Origin: Alphaproteobacteria bacterium UBA2964 | GTDB lineage: Bacteria > Pseudomonadota > Alphaproteobacteria > MPNO01 > UBA2964 | Length of the DNA: 48,349 nucleotides | Assembly (NCBI GenBank): GCA_905182615.1 | Contig: CAJJCG010000036.1 | Coordinates: forward strand, 1 to 48,349 | Direction of reading: 5' to 3' | In this document: positions 35,650 through 44,304 of the stretch, in pieces | How positions within the stretch are numbered: position 1 is the stretch's first letter | How the letters are laid out: each line of letters opens with the position of its first letter | The notes under the pieces: generated by a model | Seen by the model: the letters and a program-made list of their open reading frames with translations, nothing else | Told to the model about the DNA's origin: nothing | Database searches by the model: none | Program-made: the position numbers and the translations under genes

Positions 35650-36378
35650 TTACTGGCGTAGAAGCTGTCCGTAGCCCTCAATCGTATCATTGACACCTGC
35701 ACGACGCAGGGCACCCCAGAAGGACGCGGTATTGCTCGTAATGACGGGCTTCCCGAGATCTTTTTCCAGCTCTTCGACTACTCCGGCCGAACCAAAATCA
35801 GTACAACAGATTAGGATAGCTTCGGCGTCGTCGCGGTCCACGGATTTCGCATGCGCAAAAATATCCGATGGTGGCACGCGCGACATTTTTTGAATTTTCT
35901 CTAATGTTCCGCCGAGGCCCAAGCCTTTCATCGCCGAAACTTCGAAGCCATGGCGTTCGATAAAGGCACTTTCTTTATCATTTGTAGCATCGGTATAGGG
36001 CGTGGCCATTGATAGCCGTTTGATACCCAAGGCTTTTAACGCCTCAAGAATTGCACCCGCCGTTGAAATCGCAGGTTTGCCGGATGAATTTTGCATTGTC
36101 CCAATAAGCCGGTCGGTAGGACAGATCATAGAACCGGACGTACAACCATAGGCGATGATGTCTGCGCCTGCGGCAGCTAAACCTTCTGCCGCGTCACCCG
36201 CATGGGACAACATGTCCTGAAAATCGTCCTCGGCGGGATTTCCGTGAAGCGGAACCCGCGTGAAATGGACGGTCACGCCATCCGGCTTCATCCGATTGAA
36301 TTCAGTTTCGTTGGTCGTATTACTGACCGGTATAATTGTGCCAATTCGGGCACGCCAGCTTGCGGGGCGTTCTTCCAT
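35650..36378 (-). CDS. Maleate isomerase/arylmalonate decarboxylase-like (Asp/Glu racemase superfamily)
   Basis: 242 residues from the ATG at 36378; a TTG twelve nt upstream has no better ribosome-binding site. Both catalytic cysteines are visible: Cys79 in YGCTSGS and Cys192 in ICCTDFGS, with VITSNTASFWGALRR after the second. The family performs cofactor-free proton transfer: maleate-fumarate isomerisation, hydantoin or amino-acid racemisation, or malonate decarboxylation. It is the catalytically complete counterpart of the Cys-less paralogue at 27307-28032. It stands alone or as the last gene after the parvulin (22-nt gap). Confidence 0.85.
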   Translation of the reverse strand: MEERPASWRARIGTIIPVSNTTNETEFNRMKPDGVTVHFTRVPLHGNPAEDDFQDMLSHAGDAAEGLAAAGADIIAYGCTSGSMICPTDRLIGTMQNSSGKPAISTAGAILEALKALGIKRLSMATPYTDATNDKESAFIERHGFEVSAMKGLGLGGTLEKIQKMSRVPPSDIFAHAKSVDRDDAEAILICCTDFGSAGVVEELEKDLGKPVITSNTASFWGALRRAGVNDTIEGYGQLLRQ

Positions 36379-36400
36379 TGCTGTGCTCAATATTTCTGAA

Positions 36401-37249
36401 TTAACGGATTTGTTGAATCTTGCTGCCGCCGCCTTTTATGTCGATTTTGGCTTTAGCACGAAGACCATTCATAATTTTTTCAAAAACCTTGTCCTGCATG
36501 CTTGCCCGAATTTTGGCGGAAGCCTTTTCATAGTTAGCCTGGCCCGCGACCCGGCGGTCTTCGACCTTAATGACGTGATATCCGAATTGGGTTTTTACCG
36601 GCGTTTCGGTGATCTGGCCTTTGTCTAAAGCGAAAGCTGCCTTGGAGAAGGGCGGCACCATTTGACCATCGGCAAAAAATCCAAGGTCACCACCATTCTT
36701 ACCGGATGGGCCAGTAGATTTTTCCTTGGCGAGTTTGATGAAATCAGCACCTTTTTTGAGTTGAGCGATGATTGCGTCTGCTTCGGCTTTGGTTTTGACG
36801 AGGATGTGACGTGCTCGAACTTCTTCCCGTTTGGGCTGAAGCGCGATTGATCTCTGATAGGCGTCCCGAATTTTTGCGTCAGACAATTCAGCCTTCATGA
36901 TCCGTGAAAGATAGGCCTCATTGAGGAGGCTCCGCTGGATGGCTTTGATCCGCTGTTGAACGTCGGGTTCTTTGTGAAGCCCCTGTTTGCGGGCGGCATC
37001 GGCGACAAGAGTCTGTTCGACCATTCTTTCGACAAGCTGGCCGCGAATTTGTGCGTAGGGCACTTGCTTATATTGCGGCGGCAGAGTGTTGTAGAAACCG
37101 CTAATATCGGATTCCATTATTGAAATGTCATTTACAGTCGCGACGACAAAATCCTTGTCAGTGTTGACAGGTTTGACCTGTGCGATTAATTGCGAGGCCA
37201 CGGTAATGGTGAGGGCGCAACAAACGCCTGCGATAACGGCGCGGTTCAT
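36401..37249 (-). CDS. Parvulin-type peptidyl-prolyl isomerase, periplasmic
   Basis: 282 residues. An N-terminal signal sequence (AVIAGVCCALTITVASQLIA) directs export. A SurA/PrsA-like helical chaperone region covers about 35-145, then the rotamase domain with VRARHILVKTKAEADAI, GKNGGDLGFFADGQMVPPF and THFGYHV-like QFGYHVIKVEDRR follows. It helps fold exported or outer-membrane proteins. AGGAG precedes the ATG. Its setting, downstream of a TRAP transporter and within catabolic genes, is unremarkable for a general folding factor; a partner specific to this locus is not evident. Confidence 0.9.
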   Translation of the reverse strand: MNRAVIAGVCCALTITVASQLIAQVKPVNTDKDFVVATVNDISIMESDISGFYNTLPPQYKQVPYAQIRGQLVERMVEQTLVADAARKQGLHKEPDVQQRIKAIQRSLLNEAYLSRIMKAELSDAKIRDAYQRSIALQPKREEVRARHILVKTKAEADAIIAQLKKGADFIKLAKEKSTGPSGKNGGDLGFFADGQMVPPFSKAAFALDKGQITETPVKTQFGYHVIKVEDRRVAGQANYEKASAKIRASMQDKVFEKIMNGLRAKAKIDIKGGGSKIQQIR

Positions 37250-37352
37250 GGCGCACTCCTGCTAGTTGAGAAAAAACTCATTGGCCCAGTTTCGCAGAAC
37301 AAGTCTGCGCTGCCAACTAAATCCCCGCAGGGGTAGACCGATTTTTTAACCT

Positions 37353-39311
37353 TTATGTGGTAGCAGCTAAATTGCGTTTAGCGATCCATTCTCGTCCGAC
37401 TAGTATAGTTGTGAGAATAATACCGGATACTTCAATGTATATCGCATTGGGGAAGGATTCAGAGGGAATTAACAACATGATTCCGCCGACCATAAAACCG
37501 GTGCGCCAAACAATGCCTAAGGGCCGTACAAAATACCCTTGAATGCCACAGGTTGTTACCCAAACCCCCGCGACCGCGGTTACGAAGGCAATCAGGATAT
37601 CCCATGGATTCCCTTGCATAATTAGATTCGGCGATAGCACGAACATTACCGGTACCACCAAAGCCGTCCAACCTAACCGAACCGCTGTGACAGCCGTTGC
37701 CATAGGGCTTGCCCCGGCAATGTTTGCAGCGACAAAGGCGGCTATAGCGACTGGTGGGGTAATGAGTGAAACGATTCCGAAGTAGAAGACATACATATGC
37801 GCGGCGAGGGGGTTGATGCCGAGCTTAATCAGGGGAGGAGCAGCGATAATGGATACCAGTAAGTAAATCGCTGTTGTTGGCATACCCATTCCCAGGACGA
37901 TACATATTACGGCCGTGATGGCGAGGAGCAGAGCGAGGTTGTTTTCTCCGACGGTAACAAGGGCTTGTGTTAGCGCTTCCCCTAACCCTGTCGCCCCTAA
38001 AATACCGATAATCAACCCGGCCATCGCGCCAATAATGACGATTTCACTGCCACCACGAACACCCGTATCGCGAACGGCGGAAATAATTTCTTTAGGCGCA
38101 ATCCGTTTGCCCTTATATCCAAAAACCCAGTTCACGATGACAACTGTTGCACCTGACCATAAAGCTGCTGTTTCCGGAGCCCGGTTGAGGCTGAACAGGG
38201 CATAAATCAAAACCGCAAACGGAATGATAAAAAACCACCCTTCTTTCATAGTTTTCCATAGTGGTGGGATCAGTTCTTCTGGAACCGGCTCAATATTCTT
38301 TTTGGCAGCTTCGAGGTCTGCATAAACAAACACCGCCACGTAATAGAGCAGGGCTGGTATGACGGCCGCCAGGACGACTTCGGTGTAGCCAATTTCTAGA
38401 ATTTCGGCCATGAGGAAGGCGGCAGCCCCCATGATCGGTGGCATGATTTGGCCGCCGGTCGATGCGACTGCTTCAAAGGCGCCAGCGGTTGTCGAGTCAT
38501 AGCCGCCTTTTTTCATTAACGGGATCGTAATCAAGCCGGTAGAGGCAACATTGGAGACCGCTGTTCCGGAGATGGCGCCAAACAGACCAGATGCGATAAC
38601 AGCAATTTTAGCGGAGCCACCGCGGCTTCGTCCGATGAGGGCCGTAGAAATATTGGTAAACCACTCAGATGCGCCGCCCTTCATAAGAAGCTGTCCAAAA
38701 AAAACAAAAGGCAAAACGACAACAACGACAATGGTCAGTGGCAGGCCGAGGATTGCGACGCTGTCGGCGACGACACCGGACATAAATTTGAGATAAGTCG
38801 CTTCGCTGGCCTGGAAGATACCTGGGACGTGATGTCCCAAAGCGGCGTAGGTGAGAAAGATCAAGACGATGCTGGTAAGGCTCCACCCAGCTGTACGCCG
38901 AATAGCTTCGACGATTAAAGGAACAAAAACAGTTCCAATGGCGGAAGCTTCTGGACGTCGTTCAAAGAGCTCGTCCTGCAGGATTGGGAAGCGGACGGCG
39001 AGGTATATGCCTGCACAGAGCCCTATCGATGCGCAAATCGCATCGTAGAAGGGAACCGTCACCTTTGTCTGGTCGGGTTTTAGAGGGGATTTGATGAAGA
39101 CGATAGCAACGCCGAGGCCAAGCGCGAGAGCCATTCCTTGCTCAGTAAATATTTGCAGTCCCAGCGATAGATGAATTTCAGAGGCAAATAAAATTGGGAT
39201 CAACGCCAGACATCCACCAAGCCAGGCAACGATCGTCGACCATGGTTGCTCAAGCGAAAGCTTAGTATCGCCCTCCGCCTTTATGGCTGAAATATTTGGT
39301 TCTTTTGACAT
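37353..39311 (-). CDS. TRAP transporter fused permease (DctQM-type, TAXI system)
   Basis: 652 residues from ATG 39311; a TTG six nt upstream is also possible. The protein is almost wholly hydrophobic, combining the small 4TM and large 12TM TRAP permease subunits. Hallmarks are FFGQLLMKGGASEWF, SGLFGAISGTAVSNVASTG and GMGMPTTAIYLLVSIIAAP. Sodium- or proton-driven import of a carboxylate-like solute is expected. It is downstream of, and partnered with, the TAXI receptor at 39406-40359, with a strong hairpin in the 94-bp gap that may reduce its expression relative to the receptor. Confidence 0.93.
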   Translation of the reverse strand: MSKEPNISAIKAEGDTKLSLEQPWSTIVAWLGGCLALIPILFASEIHLSLGLQIFTEQGMALALGLGVAIVFIKSPLKPDQTKVTVPFYDAICASIGLCAGIYLAVRFPILQDELFERRPEASAIGTVFVPLIVEAIRRTAGWSLTSIVLIFLTYAALGHHVPGIFQASEATYLKFMSGVVADSVAILGLPLTIVVVVVLPFVFFGQLLMKGGASEWFTNISTALIGRSRGGSAKIAVIASGLFGAISGTAVSNVASTGLITIPLMKKGGYDSTTAGAFEAVASTGGQIMPPIMGAAAFLMAEILEIGYTEVVLAAVIPALLYYVAVFVYADLEAAKKNIEPVPEELIPPLWKTMKEGWFFIIPFAVLIYALFSLNRAPETAALWSGATVVIVNWVFGYKGKRIAPKEIISAVRDTGVRGGSEIVIIGAMAGLIIGILGATGLGEALTQALVTVGENNLALLLAITAVICIVLGMGMPTTAIYLLVSIIAAPPLIKLGINPLAAHMYVFYFGIVSLITPPVAIAAFVAANIAGASPMATAVTAVRLGWTALVVPVMFVLSPNLIMQGNPWDILIAFVTAVAGVWVTTCGIQGYFVRPLGIVWRTGFMVGGIMLLIPSESFPNAIYIEVSGIILTTILVGREWIAKRNLAATT

Positions 39312-39349
39312 GTTCAATCACTGCAAATGGGGTGCATCCAAAACAAGAT

Positions 39350-39380
39350 TTGGCCTGCACCGATTTGCGATGCAGGCCAA
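39350..39380 (-). promoter_or_regulatory. Intercistronic hairpin between TAXI receptor and permease
   Basis: TTGGCCTGCA (39350-39359), an 11-nt loop and TGCAGGCCAA (39371-39380) give a perfect 10-bp stem just after the receptor stop codon. No long U-run follows on the minus strand, so partial termination or mRNA stabilisation is more likely than a full stop. Hairpins at this place are known to raise binding-protein levels over permease levels. The function here is inferred. Confidence 0.6.
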
Positions 39381-39405
39381 TACTTTTTAGAATCTCATTA
39401 GGCGC

Positions 39406-40359
39406 TTATCTCTTCCAGAGACCCTTTTCCTTGTAGAATTTCATGGCACCAGCATGATACGGGAGCCCTTGATTTTTTGACATGCGTTTCGTGTTGAATG
39501 AACGCCAGACTCCACTGGCTGCATGTAAATCCCCAACGCTATCATGCATGGCTTTGGTCACTTTATAGACCGTCTCTGCAGATACGCCTTTATGGGCGAA
39601 AAGCATGAAGTCATACCCGAACAACACAGCTGGGGTGCGGATTGCAACATAGTTCTTCCGTTTGCCGACTTTTTCGTAGGCTCCGCCCTTCAAGTGTTTG
39701 ACGGCACTCATTGCACCCTTGGAGGTAGTGTTAAAGCTGAGATACCGGACACCACTAGGAATTTTGGCATTCATATCTTTGTTTGGACCACCACCGACGC
39801 CCGCCATGGCAACATCAACCTTACCTTGTTTGAAAAGGTTCCAGTGTTGACGTAAGCCTATTGCAGGGATTTGCTTTACGTCTTTCCAATCCATGCCACC
39901 ATTTGTTAGGAATGCTGAAAAATAAGTCTGGAATAATGGCGCGCCTTTAAAACCAGCAGCAAAACGTTTGCCCCGTAAATCTTCCATCGTTTTGATCTTG
40001 GAGTCATTGCGGACCAGCAAGCCAGTGCGAAAGCGCATCAACGTGGAAACAAGCTGCAAATTTTTATATTTTCGTTTCGAAAGCTCGCGGCCTTCCTTTG
40101 CCATCGTATACTGGACCATATTAGACAGGCCGAAATGAACTTCGCCCGCATTGACGACGGGAATATATTTTTGTGTTCCACCAAATATTTGGCGCCGCAT
40201 TTTCAAACCGGACTTTGCCGTTACGACTTTCGAAATCGCCACGGTAAATGATGCAACCATCGAGCCTTTGGTGCTGGCAATGGTAGTGGTTTGAGCATTC
40301 GCGGTACTAGCGACAAGCGCTACTGAGGCACTTGCCAGTAAAAATGTCTTAATGTTCAT
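39406..40359 (-). CDS. TRAP transporter solute receptor, TAXI family
   Basis: 317 residues. The signal peptide (MNIKTFLLASASVALVASTANA) ends at an AxA-type site before QTTTIAS. The mature protein has the TAXI pattern: TIASTKGSMVASF, GEVHFGLSNMVQYTM, RGKRFAAGFKGAPL and GVGGGPNKDM. It binds a carboxylated solute in the periplasm and delivers it to the fused permease. AGAGG precedes the ATG. It is the only classical solute-uptake system in the window, so its ligand may feed the neighbouring catabolic genes. Confidence 0.93.
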   Translation of the reverse strand: MNIKTFLLASASVALVASTANAQTTTIASTKGSMVASFTVAISKVVTAKSGLKMRRQIFGGTQKYIPVVNAGEVHFGLSNMVQYTMAKEGRELSKRKYKNLQLVSTLMRFRTGLLVRNDSKIKTMEDLRGKRFAAGFKGAPLFQTYFSAFLTNGGMDWKDVKQIPAIGLRQHWNLFKQGKVDVAMAGVGGGPNKDMNAKIPSGVRYLSFNTTSKGAMSAVKHLKGGAYEKVGKRKNYVAIRTPAVLFGYDFMLFAHKGVSAETVYKVTKAMHDSVGDLHAASGVWRSFNTKRMSKNQGLPYHAGAMKFYKEKGLWKR

Positions 40360-40507
40360 AATTATCCTCTTGAGTGAAATCTCTGTTAAGTTTTTTTGTA
40401 ACTGGGATTTTGATACCCCTTGTGATGAAACCGTAACCGAATATTAGAAAAGGTGGAAGTGAAGATTAGGTTAAGAACTCGTGTCGTTATTTGTCACTTA
40501 TCCTCAG

Positions 40508-41164
40508 TTAAAAGCGTTCGCCGAAAGCTTCATAAACATAGTTGCTGCTCTGGAACCAAGGCTCCTTAACCAACTTTTTGCGCCAGTCCGTGTTGCGTGC
40601 GGCGTCGCGCTCAGTCGATGACAATGCTGCGTCGGCATCAGACATGTAATGTAGCGCTAAATGCGTCCACGGTTGCGGGTCGCCCTCGGTAATTTCAAAA
40701 CGGCGGACGGCTTTCCACTCGGGGCATTTCAAAAGCATCGGGCTGTGTTCTTCGTCATACCACTTATTGAATTCTTCAGCGCGATCATCTGGCACACTAA
40801 AGAAGACGGCATAGACGAAGGCCTCATCAAGAACGTCATCCGTCACACCATCCTGTCGGGTGTCACTGATTTCATTGCCAATGTAGCGACTATAATTCTG
40901 GACATTAGACAGCATCCACGCGGTTTGCGCGTTGGGCTGAGCCCGTACTTTTTGATATGGAACGCTTGCCAACACCTCTTCCGACGCAATTTCATAAACG
41001 GCAAGGTAAGTTGGTCTGTCCGGATCCCGATATCGCTGGGCGCTGACAAAGCCCTCCACCTGGGTACGGGCAGGGATATGATGAGTATCATACCAGTGAT
41101 TAAAATCGTCTTCCCAATCTTCGTCGGGGGACATTTCGGTAAATAAAATCGTGGCGCCCTTCAA
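40508..41164 (-). CDS. Duplicated EthD-like (dimeric alpha-beta barrel) protein
   Basis: 218 residues from a TTG start supported by AAGGAGG six nt upstream; the next ATG would remove the first strand (ATILFTEM). Two internal repeats carry DFNHWYDTHHIPA and EFNKWYDEEHSPML. It is clearly paralogous to the protein at 34520-35197 over both halves (for example EPWF near the C-terminus in both). It is divergent from the Rieske dioxygenase operon across 222 bp with a palindromic element between. A role linked to aromatic oxidation is plausible but unproven. Confidence 0.75.
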   Translation of the reverse strand: MKGATILFTEMSPDEDWEDDFNHWYDTHHIPARTQVEGFVSAQRYRDPDRPTYLAVYEIASEEVLASVPYQKVRAQPNAQTAWMLSNVQNYSRYIGNEISDTRQDGVTDDVLDEAFVYAVFFSVPDDRAEEFNKWYDEEHSPMLLKCPEWKAVRRFEITEGDPQPWTHLALHYMSDADAALSSTERDAARNTDWRKKLVKEPWFQSSNYVYEAFGERF

Positions 41165-41205
41165 CGCCTGCCTCCTTCATTATCAATGAGTTGAGTGTGG
41201 CTCAT

Positions 41206-41219
41206 GATTGTTAACAATC
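41206..41219. promoter_or_regulatory. Perfect 14-bp palindrome, candidate operator
   Basis: GATTGTTAACAATC is a perfect dyad in the divergent gap between the EthD-like gene and the Rieske operon, 42 bp upstream of the EthD-like start. It matches the general ATTGTNNACAAT shape bound by GntR-type and related repressors. No such regulator is encoded in the window. Function is inferred. Confidence 0.4.
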
Positions 41220-41386
41220 GTAATACTGCATCATTGTTTCGGATTCTGCAAAGAGCACATTAATTTTATGTTTGGTCGCCAGTAATTATCGTCGAATGGT
41301 GTTTCCTTTGTGAAGCGCATCGGGCTATATGTCGGAGCGTATTTTGTATGAAAATCGTCTGAGTTCTGGAGGCAGGATTAGCCAAA

Positions 41387-42715
41387 ATGGATGGATCGTT
41401 TCAGAAGAGCGGGTTAGAGGCGCTTGTCGACGACCGTGTTGACGAAGGTGTCTTCCGGGTTGATCGTTCGATTTACACCGATCAGGACATATTCGAAGCC
41501 GAAATAGAACGTATTTTCGAAAAGGGCTGGGTCTATCTGTGCCACGAGAGTCAGGTGCCTGAGGTCAACTGTTATTTCGCCACTGATATTGGCCGCCACC
41601 CCGTCGTCGTCGTTCGCCAAAAAGACGACAGCCTTTCTGCTTTTATCAATGTCTGTTCGCATCGTGGGGCGTTATTGACCCCGAAAAAGCAGGGCAAGGC
41701 AGCAACATTAACCTGCCGGTTCCATGGCTGGTCCTATAGCTGTGATGGGCGTTGTGTCCGGATCAAGAACGAAAAAGAAGGCTTCGGCGAAGACGGATTT
41801 GATCGTTCACAGTACGACCTCAATCCGATCTCAAAGCTAGCGAGCTATCGCGGATTTATTTTCGGTTCTTTGGTCGATGATGTGGAGCCGATTGAAGAGT
41901 ATTTAGGGGCGGCGGCGACCTGGATTGATTTGATGGTGGAGCAGTCGCCCGAAGGGCTCGAGGTTGTTCCCGGTAGTTCGACCTATGTCATTCGCGGCAA
42001 TTGGAAGATGCAGCTGGAGAATAGCGTCGACGGTTATCACGTATCGACGGTGCATCGGGTTTTCGCCTCGACCGTCCGAAACCGCGAAGAGCGCGAGAGC
42101 CTGAAAGGTCTGAAACAGACAGAAGGCGGTAGGCTTGTCGGAATTGTGCCGTCCGGTGCCTATGATCTCGGCAATGGGCATATGTCGATTTGGGCACAGC
42201 ATACGACGCCCGAACGTCGGCCGATTTTCAAGAAGAAGGAATGGCTGGAAGCTAATCTGCCGGCCGCCCATGTTGAATGGATATTGGAGAAGGGCCGTAA
42301 TTTGGCGCTTTTTCCAAACGTCATGTTGATGGATAACCCATCGACCCAAATTCGTTACGTAAAACCAATTTCTGCAGATCGGGCGGAAGTAACCGTCTAT
42401 TGCATCGCCCCGGTAGGTGAAGGTGCTGAAGCGCGTTCCGCGCGGCTCCGGAAATTTGAAGATTTTTATCTCACAGCGGGCATGGCGACATCCGACGATA
42501 TGGCAGCGCTGGAAGATACGATGGCCGGCAGCTTTGCATCGCAAGCACAATGGAGTGATTTTAATCGCGGCCTTAAAACCATGACCCATGGAGCTGATGA
42601 AGGTGCTAAGGCTGTCGGGTTCGACCCAGTATCGAGTAGTGAGAGCTGGGAAAACGAAACACTGTTTTTCGGGTTTTATCGCCGCTGGCGCGACATGATG
42701 TCGGCATCAGATTAA
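41387..42715 (+). CDS. Rieske ring-hydroxylating dioxygenase, alpha subunit (benzoate dioxygenase-like)
   Basis: 442 residues. The Rieske [2Fe-2S] ligands are Cys90, His92, Cys110 and His113 (CSHRGALL and CRFHGWSY), with the N-terminal position and spacing of BenA/XylX-type enzymes. Mononuclear iron ligands lie in ENSVDGYHVSTVH (His218, His223). With the beta subunit it forms a hexameric oxygenase that adds O2 to an aromatic acid or similar ring, fed by the reductase at 44305-45327. It begins a five-gene operon. GGAGG lies about 14 nt before the ATG, longer than ideal. Confidence 0.93.
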   Translation: MDGSFQKSGLEALVDDRVDEGVFRVDRSIYTDQDIFEAEIERIFEKGWVYLCHESQVPEVNCYFATDIGRHPVVVVRQKDDSLSAFINVCSHRGALLTPKKQGKAATLTCRFHGWSYSCDGRCVRIKNEKEGFGEDGFDRSQYDLNPISKLASYRGFIFGSLVDDVEPIEEYLGAAATWIDLMVEQSPEGLEVVPGSSTYVIRGNWKMQLENSVDGYHVSTVHRVFASTVRNREERESLKGLKQTEGGRLVGIVPSGAYDLGNGHMSIWAQHTTPERRPIFKKKEWLEANLPAAHVEWILEKGRNLALFPNVMLMDNPSTQIRYVKPISADRAEVTVYCIAPVGEGAEARSARLRKFEDFYLTAGMATSDDMAALEDTMAGSFASQAQWSDFNRGLKTMTHGADEGAKAVGFDPVSSSESWENETLFFGFYRRWRDMMSASD

Positions 42716-42738
42716 TACAACGCACAAATAAGAAGAAA

Positions 42739-43236
42739 ATGGATATCGATACCAATTTAAAGCGCGAAGTCGCCGAACTCATCAATTGGGAAACGACGTT
42801 GTTGGATCGTCGCGAATGGGATGACTGGATCGATCTGTTCGCCGAAGATGCTGTTTATTGGGTGCCGTCCTGGGTTGATGAAGAACATACGGTCACGGAC
42901 CCTGAGACCCAGCTCAACCTGATGTATTTTCAAAATCGTGGTGGGATTGAAGACCGCGTTTTTCGTATCGAGTCTCGTGATTCATATGCGTCTCTGCCAC
43001 TAGACCGAACCGTTCATATCGTCAGCAATATTTTAGTGGCGGGAGTTGATGATGAAGAGATATCAGCGACGGCGAATTGTTTAGTCCATTCCTTTGGCAA
43101 ACAAGGCGGACAGACACGGGCGAGTCTGTATGACTTCAAGTTCCGGAAAAACGATGCGGGGCTAAAAATAATTTTGAAGAAGATAACTCTGATCGACGAC
43201 AAGCTTGAAGGGCCGGTCGATGTTTATCATCTGTAA
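42739..43236 (+). CDS. Rieske dioxygenase, beta subunit (BenB-like)
   Basis: 165 residues with the NTF2-like fold of ring-hydroxylating dioxygenase beta chains. It has EVAELINWETTLLDRREWDD at the N-terminus, LFAEDAVYWVPSWV, SRDSYASLPLDRTVHIVSN and LKKITLIDD at the C-terminus. It has a structural role in the alpha3beta3 oxygenase. It lies 23 nt after the alpha gene and 12 nt before the dehydrogenase. Confidence 0.92.
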   Translation: MDIDTNLKREVAELINWETTLLDRREWDDWIDLFAEDAVYWVPSWVDEEHTVTDPETQLNLMYFQNRGGIEDRVFRIESRDSYASLPLDRTVHIVSNILVAGVDDEEISATANCLVHSFGKQGGQTRASLYDFKFRKNDAGLKIILKKITLIDDKLEGPVDVYHL

Positions 43237-43248
43237 GGCGATTAGCTA

Positions 43249-44280
43249 ATGTTGGCAGTTTGCAAGGTTCAGGAAGGCGAAGGCGGTATTGCCGTCGAAG
43301 AACGCGACCCGCGCGATCCAGGTCCCGGGGAGATTATGATCAAGGTTGCGGCAGCTGGTATCTGCGGCACCGATATGCAGATTTACTACTGGGCGCCACG
43401 GATGGCGCGTCGTATGGAGCTGCCTCGCGTTTTGGGCCATGAAGCTTGTGGCTACGTCCAAAAGATTGGCGATGGCGTGATGAATGTCGCGGTCGGCGAC
43501 TATGTCAGCCTTGAAAGCCATGTCTATTGCGGGATTTGTCGACCTTGCCGCTTGGGCAAAGCGCATCTTTGCACGAAGACAACATACCCCGGCGTAAGTT
43601 TTGACGGCGGTTTTGCCGAATACGTCACCGTGCCGTCGCAAATCGCCTGGATAAATCCGGCTGATCTTCCGATCGAAGTCGCCGCGATGATGGAACCCTT
43701 TGGCATTGCGGTTCACACGTCACTGGCGGGATCAGGTGTTGCCGGTAGAACTGTCCTGGTGAATGGCTGTGGCCCGATTGGTTTGATGAATGTTGCGTCG
43801 GCACGGGCCCTCGGTGCGACCCGGATCATTGCTTGCGACATCAATCCGTTACGTTTGGCGACTGCCGAAAAGATGGGCGCGGACCGTGCTGTGAATGCGG
43901 AGAATGAAGATTTGCAATCAGCTGTGATGGATATGACTGGAGGCGCTGGTGTGGACGTCGCTATTGAGTATTCCGGCACTGAAGCTGGTTTCAATGCTTG
44001 TTTTGAGGCTCTATCCAAAGGCGGCGATTTCCGTCTCGTTGGGGCGCCGCCGACAGCGATCACTGTTGATTTCACACATTGGGTCGTGAAATGCCCAGAA
44101 ATGCAAAATATTCACGGCAGGCGCATCTGGGATAGCTGGCAGGTAGCGTCGGAGCTGGTTTCCACCGGTGCCGTCGATCTCGGGCCGATCCATAGTCACT
44201 CTTTGCCGATTAAGGACGGGCCGTCAGGCTTTGAGCTGATCCGGGAAGGCAAGGCACTGAAGCCCCTCATTGTGCCCTGA
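43249..44280 (+). CDS. Zinc-dependent dehydrogenase (threonine/sorbitol dehydrogenase-like MDR)
   Basis: 343 residues. Zinc-site residues are in ICGTDMQIYY and VLGHEACGYV; the structural-zinc lobe reads CGICRPCRLGKAHLC; the Rossmann loop is VNGCGPIGLMNVASARALGA. It is an NAD-dependent alcohol or diol dehydrogenase. In benzoate-type operons the dihydrodiol is normally re-aromatised by an SDR (BenD); here this MDR enzyme sits between the beta subunit and the reductase. It may oxidise the diol or a side-chain alcohol. It is co-transcribed, with the reductase 24 nt downstream. Confidence 0.9.
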   Translation: MLAVCKVQEGEGGIAVEERDPRDPGPGEIMIKVAAAGICGTDMQIYYWAPRMARRMELPRVLGHEACGYVQKIGDGVMNVAVGDYVSLESHVYCGICRPCRLGKAHLCTKTTYPGVSFDGGFAEYVTVPSQIAWINPADLPIEVAAMMEPFGIAVHTSLAGSGVAGRTVLVNGCGPIGLMNVASARALGATRIIACDINPLRLATAEKMGADRAVNAENEDLQSAVMDMTGGAGVDVAIEYSGTEAGFNACFEALSKGGDFRLVGAPPTAITVDFTHWVVKCPEMQNIHGRRIWDSWQVASELVSTGAVDLGPIHSHSLPIKDGPSGFELIREGKALKPLIVP

Positions 44281-44304
44281 TAAAATCCGTAGTAGGCAAA
44301 ACCT

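Noticed and set aside
41903..42589. 228-codon minus-strand ORF inside the Rieske alpha gene
   Set aside because: Antisense shadow of a conserved coding sequence, without ribosome-binding site or recognisable domain.
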